From the NCBI RefSeq assembly GCF_003762905.1, contig NZ_RJKS01000004.1:372001-436000 (forward strand): a DNA stretch of 64,000 nt, in the 5' to 3' direction. Below are positions 16,324-23,834 of this stretch, one piece after another (the first letter of the stretch is position 1; the number at the start of each line of letters is the position of its first letter). The notes beneath the pieces were generated by a model that saw only the letters and a program-made list of their open reading frames with translations, had not been told where the DNA came from and did not search any database. Made by a program: the position numbers and the translations under genes. Source of the DNA: Curtobacterium sp. ZW137. Lineage in GTDB: Bacteria; Actinomycetota; Actinomycetes; Actinomycetales; Microbacteriaceae.

Positions 16324-17166
16324 TCAGTTGCTGAACACCTGGTGGCCGACGACGCCGAGGAGCTCGAGCTTCTGCGCGTCCTCGCTGCCCGCAGGAGCGG
16401 TGAACAGCAGGAGCGCCTGGGCCTGGTTCGTCGTGTGCAGCACCTGGCAGTCCACCGTGATCCGACCGAGCTCGGGATGCACGAAGGTCTTGTGGTCCTC
16501 CCACCGGGAGGCGACCTCGTGCAACGCCCAGAGGTCGCGGAACGCCGGGCTCTGCGCCTCGAGGTCCGCGATCAGCGCCGCTGCCCGGCGGTCACCCGGC
16601 CCGGCGGCACCCACCGCCGCGCGGAGTCCCGCGACCTGGCCCCGAGCGAGCCGGTCGTGCTGCTCCGGCGCGTACTTCGCGGGTTCCGCCGCCGTCATGA
16701 ACCAGCGCCACGGCTGGTACCGCTCGTTCCCGGTCAGGCCGACGGTGGAGCCGAGGAGCGCCGCGCCGAGGCGGTTCTCGACCAGGGTCTCGCCGAGGTC
16801 GCTCACCACGATCGCCGGGGTGTCCTCGAGCCGGTCGAGCACCCGGAGGATCGCGGGGTCGACGTGGTCGCTGCGGTGCACCCGGACCGGCGCGTTGTGC
16901 CCGGCGAGACGGAAGAGGTGGTCGCGTTCGTCGAGTGAGCAGCGGAGCGCCCGGGCGATCGCGGCGATCATCTGCTCCGACGGCTGCGGACCGCGCTGCT
17001 GCTCGAGCCGGGTGTAGTAGTCGACGGACATGCCCGCGAGCGACGCCACTTCCTCACGCCGGAGGCCCGGCGTCCGGCGTCGGGCGCCCTCGCCGAGGCC
17101 GACGTCCTCCGGGCGCAGCAGCTCACGGCGACGGCGGAGGAAGTCGGCGAGCGCTGCACGGTCCAT
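16324..17166 (-). CDS. XRE-family regulator with MmyB-like ligand-binding domain
   Basis: A 280-residue transcription regulator. Residues 6-70 are an XRE helix-turn-helix with the signature TPGLRREEVASLAGMSVDYYTRLEQQRG that marks the MmyB subgroup, and residues from about 100 form the PAS-like MmyB domain (DHVDPAILRVLDRLEDTPAIVVSDLGETL), which in a homologue binds fatty-acid-like ligands. Proteins of this type typically stand next to, and control, an oxidoreductase. The divergent short-chain dehydrogenase 101 bp away is the expected target. Confidence 0.9.
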   Translation of the reverse strand: MDRAALADFLRRRRELLRPEDVGLGEGARRRTPGLRREEVASLAGMSVDYYTRLEQQRGPQPSEQMIAAIARALRCSLDERDHLFRLAGHNAPVRVHRSDHVDPAILRVLDRLEDTPAIVVSDLGETLVENRLGAALLGSTVGLTGNERYQPWRWFMTAAEPAKYAPEQHDRLARGQVAGLRAAVGAAGPGDRRAAALIADLEAQSPAFRDLWALHEVASRWEDHKTFVHPELGRITVDCQVLHTTNQAQALLLFTAPAGSEDAQKLELLGVVGHQVFSN

Positions 17167-17267
17167 GCGTCCAGTCTCCTGCTCGTCCTCTCCGCGTGCC
17201 AGGGATCGGCGGTCCCCCGATGACCGGGCTCTGGTTGTCGTCCGCTCGTTCGCGGATCGTGGTCGTC

Positions 17268-18011
17268 ATGGACATCACCAACGCAACCGTCTTCATCCCC
17301 GGCGCCACGTCCGGCATCGGCCTGGGTCTCGCCCTCCGTCTGCAGGAAGCGGGGAGCACCGTCGTCATCGGTGGACGCCGTCGTGCACTGCTCGAGTCCC
17401 TCGCTGCCGAGCACGGCTTCGGCACCGTCGAGATCGACGTGAGCGACCCGGCTTCCATCACCGCGGCCGCGGCATCCGTCATCGAGGCGTACCCGGCGCT
17501 CGACACCCTCGTCACGATGTCCGGGATCATGCGGCAGGAGGACCTCCGGTCGTCGTCGCACCTGGCCGACGCGGTCGACACCGTCTCGACGAACCTGCTC
17601 GGCACCATCCGGCTGATCGACGCGTTCCTGCCGCACCTGCTGTCTCGACCGGCGGCCACCGTCGTCACCGTGTCGTCCGGACTCGCGTTCACCCCGCTCG
17701 CCGCCACCCCGACGTACAACGCCACGAAGGCCGCCGTGCACTCGTACACGCTGTCCCTGCGTCAGCAGCTCGTCGGGTCGTCAGTGTCCGTGCTGGAGCT
17801 CGTGCCGCCGGCCGTCGCCACCGACCTGCAGGGTGCGGGCGTTGACTTCGGCGGGATGCCGCTCGACGAGTTCCTGGACGAGGTCATCGCGCTGCTGGAG
17901 TCGGGAGCGGCGCCGGAGATCCTCGTGCAGAACGTGCTGCCGCTGCGGTGGGCGGAGCGCGACGGGAACCAGCAGCAGCTCATCGAGATGCTGGCATCAC
18001 GCCGCCACTGA
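17268..18011 (+). CDS. Short-chain dehydrogenase/reductase (DltE-like)
   Basis: A 247-residue NAD(P)-dependent oxidoreductase. ATG 17268 starts MDITNATVFIPGATSGIGLG, with the cofactor loop GATSGIG at about 12-18 (G-x-x-x-G-x-G). NLLGTIRL holds the structural Asn, VSSG the catalytic Ser and PTYNATKAA the catalytic Tyr and Lys. It resembles the DltE/YdfG-type classical dehydrogenases often paired with a regulator. Transcribed away from the XRE gene and probably repressed by it. Its 3' end overlaps the PIN gene on the other strand by 15 bp. The substrate is unknown. Confidence 0.87.
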   Translation: MDITNATVFIPGATSGIGLGLALRLQEAGSTVVIGGRRRALLESLAAEHGFGTVEIDVSDPASITAAAASVIEAYPALDTLVTMSGIMRQEDLRSSSHLADAVDTVSTNLLGTIRLIDAFLPHLLSRPAATVVTVSSGLAFTPLAATPTYNATKAAVHSYTLSLRQQLVGSSVSVLELVPPAVATDLQGAGVDFGGMPLDEFLDEVIALLESGAAPEILVQNVLPLRWAERDGNQQQLIEMLASRRH

Positions 18012-18617
18012 TCCGCCTGGTCCGGCAGTTGCCCGGCGCCGGCGCGCAGCATCGAGCCGGCTCTCGTCCACGAGGAGCCGGAGCTCGCCAGCCGGCACGG
18101 CCGCGAAGCCGACGTCGTTCGTGACGAGCGCGGTCGCGCCGGTGTACGCGACGGTCGCCGCGTGGACGGCGTCGTACGAGCCGAGACCGTAGCGGCGCAT
18201 GAGCTGGAAGGCCGGATCAGTGACGCTGGCGAGGTTGATGCTCGTGCTCGGCGACGGCCCGACGGCGGTCCGCCATCGGTGGATGAGTTCGTCGGCGACG
18301 CGCGCGGCACGCCGTCGGACTCGTCCGTCCGATCGTTTCATCGGCCACGCACGATTGCCGTGACGCTCCTTGATCGCGATCTTGAAGGCTGCTTCGGCCA
18401 ACTCGATCTCGAGCAACGCGCTGTAGAGCACGAACGACCGTGACGATGTCAGACGCTTCAAGAACGCCCCTGCCTCGTCGTGACCGACCTCAGTCTCCAC
18501 GAGAGCACGGACGACGAAGGACGTGTCGAGAACCACCGCGCTCGGCAAGGTCTCGAGGTCGGCGTACGACGCGACGTTGCGATCCCGGGAGCGGCGCGAC
18601 TGCGGTACAGACGGCAC
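17997..18617 (-). CDS. PIN-domain protein, VapC-like toxin candidate
   Basis: A 206-residue PIN-fold protein. The acidic metal-binding positions are visible: D31 in VVLDTSFVV, E70/E72 in ALLEIELAE, D149 in SYDAVHAAT and D168 in TNDVG, as in VapC ribonucleases. The GTG at 18617 lies two bases after the stop of a small upstream gene, so coupling is likely; a later TTG or GTG just before the first motif is also possible, because the first 25 residues look unlike PIN proteins. At about 200 residues it is longer than most VapC toxins (130-140), with a basic insertion around 83-110. Confidence 0.78.
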   Translation of the reverse strand: MPSVPQSRRSRDRNVASYADLETLPSAVVLDTSFVVRALVETEVGHDEAGAFLKRLTSSRSFVLYSALLEIELAEAAFKIAIKERHGNRAWPMKRSDGRVRRRAARVADELIHRWRTAVGPSPSTSINLASVTDPAFQLMRRYGLGSYDAVHAATVAYTGATALVTNDVGFAAVPAGELRLLVDESRLDAARRRRATAGPGGSVAA

Positions 18618-18619
18618 GG

Positions 18620-18823
18620 CTACACGATGCCGTCGAACGAGGTCCGGAACCGGAGGCCGGTCGTCGCTTCGTGGACGACGCGTACGCGCTCGTCCGTGGT
18701 CATCGACGGGAGCCGGGCGATGAGCCGTCGCCGCGCTGCGCGTCGCTCGCGGTCGCGTTCTTCGATACGTCGCTCGATGAGTCGTGCTCGTCGAGCGCTG
18801 CGGTGGTCGGTCCTTGGCGACAT
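18620..18823 (-). CDS. Small basic protein, putative antitoxin of the PIN protein
   Basis: A 67-residue protein with a long Arg/Glu-rich helical stretch (RRARLIERRIEERDRERRAARRR) cut by a proline-containing turn and then a C-terminal VRVVHEATTGLRFRTSFDGIV. The ATG at 18823 has an excellent ribosome binding site (GGAGG, five bases). It is directly followed by the PIN gene with two bases between. Size, position and coupling fit an antitoxin, but no known antitoxin family is recognised and no clear DNA-binding motif is seen. The assignment rests on context. Confidence 0.62.
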   Translation of the reverse strand: MSPRTDHRSARRARLIERRIEERDRERRAARRRLIARLPSMTTDERVRVVHEATTGLRFRTSFDGIV

Positions 18824-18957
18824 GGTTCCTCCGGTTCGCGCGGTTGGTGCAGTTCGTGGTCGATGCAGCGACGGTAGGAGCCTTGACGCATGGCGAGCAA
18901 GGAATCCGTATGCAACATCCGGGAACAGGCTCCGGCGACCGCGGACAGGATGGGGAC

Positions 18958-19428
18958 GTGAACGCACGCATGCAGGACATCCAGCGGATCGTCGCCGAGG
19001 CCGGCGTCGAGACCGAAGCCCGCGAGCTGCCCGACTCCACGCACACGGCAGCGCAGGCAGCGGCGGCGCTCGGCACCGAGGTCGGCGCCATCGCGAGCAG
19101 CCTGCTCTTCCTGGCCGACGGCGAGCCGCTCCTGGTGATGACCTCCGGCCGGCACCGCGTCGACACCGCGGTGCTCGCCGGAGCGCTCGGGGTCGCGGAA
19201 CTCGGGATGGCCACCGCGAAACAGGTGCGGGAGGTCACCGGTCAGCCGATCGGCGGCGTCTCCCCCGTCGGACACCCGCAGCCGATCCGGACCGTGGTCG
19301 ACCGCGCCCTCGCCGAGTACGACCCGGTGTGGTCGGCGGCCGGCACGGCGAACTCGGTGATGCCGCTGACCTTCGACCAGCTCGTCGCGCTGACGGGCGG
19401 CACGGTGGTCGACGTCAGCGCGTCATGA
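18958..19428 (+). CDS. YbaK/ProX-type aminoacyl-tRNA deacylase
   Basis: A 156-residue protein of the YbaK/prolyl-tRNA-editing family that hydrolyses mischarged tRNAs in trans. HTAAQAAAALGTEVGAIASSLLF contains the helix and conserved residues of the editing pocket, LVMTSGRHRVD follows, and the C-terminal IGGVSPVGHP carries the GxxxPxGH motif of the family. GTG 18958 is the likely start; an ATG four codons on is possible. It converges on rsmA with 13 bases between stops. A second family member lies at 42479-43024. Confidence 0.87.
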   Translation: MNARMQDIQRIVAEAGVETEARELPDSTHTAAQAAAALGTEVGAIASSLLFLADGEPLLVMTSGRHRVDTAVLAGALGVAELGMATAKQVREVTGQPIGGVSPVGHPQPIRTVVDRALAEYDPVWSAAGTANSVMPLTFDQLVALTGGTVVDVSAS

Positions 19429-19441
19429 CCGGGAGCGCGGA

Positions 19442-20356
19442 CTAGGCCTGGGCGTCGCCCTCGCCCTCGTGGGTGCCTTCGCCCTCGCGGGTGTCTTCGC
19501 CCTCGCGGGTGCCTTCGGCGAGGACCGTCCGACCGAGCCGGACGAAGTCGTCGACGCCGAGCGCTTCACCGCGGGCCGTCGGGGCGATCCCGGCTGCCTC
19601 GAGCACGTCGGACGCGTGCGCACTGCCGCCGAGGACGCCCGACAGCGCCTGCCGGAGCATCTTCCGCCGCTGCTGGAAGGCCGCGTCGACCAGGGCGAAG
19701 ACCTGCGCACGAAGCTGCTCGTCCCCCGGGGGATCGTGCCGCTGGAACCCCACGAGCACACTGTCCACGTTCGGCACCGGCCAGAACACCTGGCGGCTGA
19801 CCTGTCCGGCGATCCGCCAGGTGCCGTACCAGGCGGCCTTGACGCTCGGCGACCCGTAGACCTTGCTGCCCGGGTCCGCGGCGAGGCGGTACCCGACCTC
19901 GGCCTGGACCATCACGAGCGACCGTTCGATCGACGGGAAGGTCGCGAGCAGGTGCAGGAGGACCGGCACGGAGACGTTGTACGGCAGGTTCGCGACGAGG
20001 TGCGTCGGTGCTGCGGGGAGGTCGTCCGCGGACACCTGCAGTGCGTCCTGGTGCACGACCGTCAGCCGCGCGGACGGCTGCATCGCGGACACCGTGGTGG
20101 GCAGCTGCGCCGCGAGCCGGGCGTCGATCTCGACGGCGGTGACCGGAGCGCCGGTCTCGGTCAGCCCGAGGGTCAGGGAGCCGAGGCCCGGTCCGACCTC
20201 GAGCACCTGTGCGTCGGCGGTCACGCCACCCGCGGCGACGATGCGCCGCACGGTGTTGGCGTCGTGCACGAAGTTCTGGCCGAGCTTCTTCGTCGGGGTG
20301 ACGTCGAGCTGCGCGGCCAGCTCGCGGATCTCGGCCGGGCCGAGCAGTGCGCTCAT
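19442..20356 (-). CDS. rsmA: 16S rRNA dimethyladenosine methyltransferase RsmA (KsgA)
   Basis: A 304-residue enzyme that dimethylates two adjacent adenosines near the 3' end of 16S rRNA during 30S maturation. KLGQNFVHD at 24-32, the SAM motif LEVGPGLGS at 52-60 and the catalytic NLPY at 123-126 are all present. The ATG overlaps the tatD stop (ATGA). The last 20 residues are an acidic, repeated tail (Thr-Arg-Glu-Gly-Glu units) not expected in the family. In many actinobacteria ispE follows directly; here it does not. Confidence 0.96.
   Translation of the reverse strand: MSALLGPAEIRELAAQLDVTPTKKLGQNFVHDANTVRRIVAAGGVTADAQVLEVGPGLGSLTLGLTETGAPVTAVEIDARLAAQLPTTVSAMQPSARLTVVHQDALQVSADDLPAAPTHLVANLPYNVSVPVLLHLLATFPSIERSLVMVQAEVGYRLAADPGSKVYGSPSVKAAWYGTWRIAGQVSRQVFWPVPNVDSVLVGFQRHDPPGDEQLRAQVFALVDAAFQQRRKMLRQALSGVLGGSAHASDVLEAAGIAPTARGEALGVDDFVRLGRTVLAEGTREGEDTREGEGTHEGEGDAQA
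19463..19516 (-). repeat. Three-copy 18-bp tandem repeat in the rsmA 3' end
   Basis: Three adjoining 18-bp units (19463, 19481, 19499) of GCCCTCGCGGGTGCCTTC with one or two substitutions each. On the coding strand they give six-residue steps rich in Glu, Gly, Thr and Arg/His, producing the acidic tail of RsmA. The frame is preserved in any copy number. Confidence 0.88.
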
Positions 20357-21264
20357 TCGTCGACCGTCACGGGCTCGGCATCCCAGGCGCCGTAGACGAG
20401 CTCGGTGTTCGACGCGATCTGCGCCGCGAGCATCGACGGGTCCGTGCCGAGGGTGTCGGCCATGGACCGGAGGGTGAGCGGGATGAGGTACGGCGCGTTC
20501 GGGCGACCACGGTACGGCGTCGGCGTGAGGTACGGCGCGTCCGTCTCGACCATGAGCAGGCGACGCGGCGCGACCTCGAGCGCTTCGCGGAGGAGCGCAG
20601 CGTTCTTGAACGTCACCGTGCCGGCGAACGACATGTACCAGCCGCGCTCGGAGCACAGGCGTGCCAGGTCCGGCCCACCCGAGAAGCAGTGGAACACCGT
20701 CTTCTCCGGGGCGCCGACGCGGTCGAGGACCTCGACCACGGCGTCGTGCGCGTCGCGGTCGTGGATGGTCAGCGCGAGGTCGTGCTCCTTCGCGATGCGG
20801 ATGTGCTCCTCGAAGGAACGCACCTGGGCGTCACGGCCGTCGTCGCCGGTGCGGAAGAAGTCGAGCCCGGTCTCACCAATCGCACGCACCCGCGGCAGCG
20901 CGGCGAGTGCTTCGATGCCCGCGAGGTGCTCGTCGAGGAGCCCCTGCTCCGCCAGGAGCGGCGCTTCGTTCGGGTGCAGCGCCACGGCGGCCAGCACGCG
21001 CGGCTCGCGCGCCGCGATCGCCGCCGACCACTGCGATGTCGCGAGGTCGGTCCCGACCTGCACGACGCCGCGGACCCCGACACTCGACGCACGGTCGAGG
21101 TGTTCCCGGTAGTCGAGCGCCCCGTCGGGACCGCCGTCGGCGATCTCCATGTGGGTGTGGTTGTCGTAGACGGGCACCACGAGCGCTTCCGGCAGCGGCG
21201 GGTACGTCAGGTCGCGATTCGACCCGTCGCCGTCGCCACGCGAACGGAGGTGGGCGTCGGTCAC
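20353..21264 (-). CDS. tatD: TatD family metal-dependent hydrolase
   Basis: A 303-residue TIM-barrel hydrolase. YDNHTHMEI has the HxH metal ligands, IGETGLDFF the conserved glutamate, HDRDAH and FHCFSGG the further histidines, and VETDAPYL the catalytic aspartate of TatD nucleases. The first 30 residues are an extra tail. The GTG start overlaps the metG stop (GTGA) and the stop overlaps the rsmA start, so metG-tatD-rsmA is one coupled unit. Family members are reported as 3'-5' DNases or proofreading hydrolases; the role here is presumed similar. Confidence 0.94.
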   Translation of the reverse strand: MTDAHLRSRGDGDGSNRDLTYPPLPEALVVPVYDNHTHMEIADGGPDGALDYREHLDRASSVGVRGVVQVGTDLATSQWSAAIAAREPRVLAAVALHPNEAPLLAEQGLLDEHLAGIEALAALPRVRAIGETGLDFFRTGDDGRDAQVRSFEEHIRIAKEHDLALTIHDRDAHDAVVEVLDRVGAPEKTVFHCFSGGPDLARLCSERGWYMSFAGTVTFKNAALLREALEVAPRRLLMVETDAPYLTPTPYRGRPNAPYLIPLTLRSMADTLGTDPSMLAAQIASNTELVYGAWDAEPVTVDE

Positions 21265-22838
21265 GCCGCGCCCTGTTCCGCCTGCTCGATGCGCGGGAAC
21301 AGCCCGGACTCGAGCGGCGTCACCTGCGACGCGCCCTGCCAGTCGTACGCGCGGTCCACACGCTGTTCGGCGATCGACCCGCCGGCACCGATGGAGGCCC
21401 AGAGCTTCTCGGTCGCCTTCGGCATCACGGGCGCGGCGAGGACCGCGACGGTACCGAGGCCACGGAGCGCCGTCGCCAGCACCGTGCCGAGGCGCTCGCG
21501 CTGGGCGTCGTCCTTGGCGAGGGCCCACGGCTGCTGCTCGGTGATGTACCCGTTCAGCGCGTCGACGAGTTCCCACGTGGTCGCGATCGCGTCGTGCGGT
21601 GCGAAGGCCGCGATCGCCGCGTCGGCCCGCTCGGTGACGGACTTCGCCAGGTCGTCGATCGCGACGTCGGACGCCGAGAGCTCGCCCCGCGCCGGGACCG
21701 CGCCGCCGAAGTACTTCTCGAGCATCGCCAGGATGCGCGACGCCAGGTTGCCGAAACCGTTCGCGAGTTCGGCCTGGTACCGCGCCGAGATGTCTTCCCA
21801 GCTGAAGTTGCCGTCCTGCCCGAAGGTGATCGCGCGGAGGAAGTAGTACCGGAACGCGTCGGAGCCGAACGTGTCGGTGATCTCCGACGGGGCGATGCCG
21901 GTCAGCTTCGACTTCGACATCTTCTCGCCGCCGACGAGCAGCCACCCGTGGCCGAAGACGCGCTTCGGGACCGGGAGCCCTGCTGCCATCAGCATCGCGG
22001 GCCAGATCACCGCGTGGAACCGGGCGATGTCCTTGCCGACGATGTGCACGCTCGGCCAGAGGCGCTGGAAGGCTTCGTCGTCGTCGCTGCCGTAGCCGAG
22101 CGCCGTGACGTAGTTGAGCAGCGCGTCGAACCAGACGTAGAGCACGTGGTCGTGGTCCCAGGGGATCTTGATGCCCCAGTCGAAGCTCGACCGTGAGATC
22201 GAGAGGTCGCGGAGGCCCTGCTTGACGAAGGAGACGATCTCGTTGCGGACGCTCTCCGGCTGGATGAACTCCGGGTTCGATTCGTAGAGGTCGAGCAGGC
22301 GCTGCTCGAAGTCGGACATCCGGAAGAAGTAGTTGCGCTCGGACAACACCTCCACCGGGATGGAGTGGATCGCGCAGACCTGCTGGCCTTCGTACGCACC
22401 GGTGCCGGGAACCAGGTCGCTCGGCTGCTTGTACTCTTCGCAGCCCACGCAGTAGAAGCCCTCGAACTCGCCGGCGTAGATGTAGCCGTCGTCGTGGAGC
22501 TTCTGCAGGAACGCGGTCACGCCGCGCTCGTGGCGTTCGTCGGTGGTCCGGATGAAGTCGTCGTTGGCGATGTCGACGGTGTCGAGCAGCGGCTTCCAGG
22601 CGTCCGTGACGAGGCGGTCCGCCCACTCCTTCGGGGAGACGTCGTTCGCCGAGGCGGTGCGCAGGATCTTCTGCCCGTGCTCGTCGGTGCCGGTGAGGAG
22701 CCAGGTGTCGTCACCGCGCTGACGGTGCCAGCGCGCGAGGAAGTCCGCGGCGACCTCTGTGTAGGCGTGCCCGATGTGGGGAACGTCGTTCACGTAGAAG
22801 ATCGGCGTGGTGATGCTGAACGAGGAGCCGTCGGACAT
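21261..22838 (-). CDS. metG: Methionyl-tRNA synthetase
   Basis: A 525-residue class I aminoacyl-tRNA synthetase. The HIGH motif is PHIGHAYT at 20-27 and the KMSKS motif at 306-310. A short zinc-knuckle-like region has CVGCEEY near 130. It lacks the C-terminal tRNA-binding dimerisation domain found in some bacterial MetG proteins, as usual for this size class. ATG 22838 was chosen because TAGGAT (22846-22851) ends seven bases upstream, a leaderless arrangement; the longer frame would include that promoter. First gene of the metG-tatD-rsmA unit. Confidence 0.97.
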   Translation of the reverse strand: MSDGSSFSITTPIFYVNDVPHIGHAYTEVAADFLARWHRQRGDDTWLLTGTDEHGQKILRTASANDVSPKEWADRLVTDAWKPLLDTVDIANDDFIRTTDERHERGVTAFLQKLHDDGYIYAGEFEGFYCVGCEEYKQPSDLVPGTGAYEGQQVCAIHSIPVEVLSERNYFFRMSDFEQRLLDLYESNPEFIQPESVRNEIVSFVKQGLRDLSISRSSFDWGIKIPWDHDHVLYVWFDALLNYVTALGYGSDDDEAFQRLWPSVHIVGKDIARFHAVIWPAMLMAAGLPVPKRVFGHGWLLVGGEKMSKSKLTGIAPSEITDTFGSDAFRYYFLRAITFGQDGNFSWEDISARYQAELANGFGNLASRILAMLEKYFGGAVPARGELSASDVAIDDLAKSVTERADAAIAAFAPHDAIATTWELVDALNGYITEQQPWALAKDDAQRERLGTVLATALRGLGTVAVLAAPVMPKATEKLWASIGAGGSIAEQRVDRAYDWQGASQVTPLESGLFPRIEQAEQGAA

Positions 22839-22900
22839 GCGGACCATCCTACGGGCGCGCGGCAACCGCATGACGCGTCCGGCAGTGGACTGTGGAAAAC

Positions 22901-22957
22901 CCGGACGGGAGGCCCGTGGCGGGCCCGCACCGGGCCTCCCGTCCGGTGTTCGTCGCG
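22901..22957 (-). repeat. Dispersed palindromic element, copy 2 (after rsmI)
   Basis: Perfect 16-bp arms CCGGACGGGAGGCCCG (22901-22916) and CGGGCCTCCCGTCCGG (22931-22946) enclose an inner GCGGG/CCCGC stem. The flank GGTGTTCGTCGCG runs to 22957, one base before the rsmI stop codon (read backwards). The outer arms and the flank are shared with copy 1 at 14320-14375, which occupies the same place relative to its gene. It also serves as a likely terminator between rsmI and the metG promoter. Confidence 0.87.
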
Positions 22958-22958
22958 T

Positions 22959-23789
22959 CTACCGCGCCGCCAGCGCACCCTCGTACAGGTCCCGCTTGGA
23001 CAGCCCCGTGGCGTCCGCGACGGCGGCTGACGCCTCCTTCATCCGGGTCCCCGACGCGACCCGCTCCAGCACGAGGCGGACCCCCTCCTCGATCGTGACG
23101 TCGTCCGCGGAACCGGACGCCCCGGCCACGACGATGCAGATCTCGCCCTTCACGCCGTCGGCGGCCCACTCGGCCAGCTCGGCCAGCGAGCCGCGCTTGA
23201 CCTCTTCGTACAGCTTCGTGAGCTCACGGCAGACGACTGCGCGACGGTCACCCCCGAAGCCGGCACCCATGTCGGTCAGCGTGTCCGCGAGCCGGTGCGG
23301 CGACTCGAAGAAGACCATCGTCCGCTGCTCCCCGGCGAGGGCCTCGAACACCCGACGGCGCTCCCCCGCCTTGCGGGTCGGGAACCCCTCGAACGTGAAG
23401 CGGTCGGTCGGCAGCCCGGACACGGCGAGCGCCATGAGCACCGCGGACGGCCCCGGGAGCGCCGTGACGGTCACCCCCGCTGCCGCAGCGGCCTCGACCA
23501 GGGGGAACCCCGGGTCGCTGATCGCGGGCATGCCGGCGTCGGTCAGGACCACGACGTCCTCGTCCCGGGCGAGCTCGACGACCTCGGCCGCCTTGGCCCG
23601 CTCGTTGTGCTCGTGGAGCGCGATCAGCCGCGGACGGTTCTCGATGCCGAGGGCACGCATCAGGTGGATCGCGGTCCTGGTGTCCTCCGCCGCCACGACG
23701 GTCGCGTTCGACAGTGTCTCGACCAGTCGGCGGGACGCGTCGCCGAGGTTGCCGATGGGAGTTGCTGCGAGGACGATCACACGCCCCAT
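22959..23789 (-). CDS. rsmI: 16S rRNA 2'-O-ribose C1402 methyltransferase RsmI
   Basis: A 276-residue tetrapyrrole-methylase-fold enzyme. GRVIVLAATPIGNLGD opens the protein, with the PIGNLGD motif of RsmI. TDAGMPAISDPG and LPGPSAVLMAL are the SAM-binding loops, and FFESPHRL and KLYEE further mark the family. It methylates the ribose of C1402 in the ribosomal decoding centre. The ATG at 23789 sits next to the divergent mannosyltransferase, an arrangement conserved in many actinobacteria. Confidence 0.95.
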   Translation of the reverse strand: MGRVIVLAATPIGNLGDASRRLVETLSNATVVAAEDTRTAIHLMRALGIENRPRLIALHEHNERAKAAEVVELARDEDVVVLTDAGMPAISDPGFPLVEAAAAAGVTVTALPGPSAVLMALAVSGLPTDRFTFEGFPTRKAGERRRVFEALAGEQRTMVFFESPHRLADTLTDMGAGFGGDRRAVVCRELTKLYEEVKRGSLAELAEWAADGVKGEICIVVAGASGSADDVTIEEGVRLVLERVASGTRMKEASAAVADATGLSKRDLYEGALAAR

Positions 23790-23834
23790 TGTGGACGCAG
23801 CGAGCGCAGGCGCCGCATCCGTAGGATGCTGCGG

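Noticed and set aside
18640..19238. A longer start for the PIN gene
   Set aside because: Upstream codons overlap the small antitoxin-like gene in another frame and lack PIN features.
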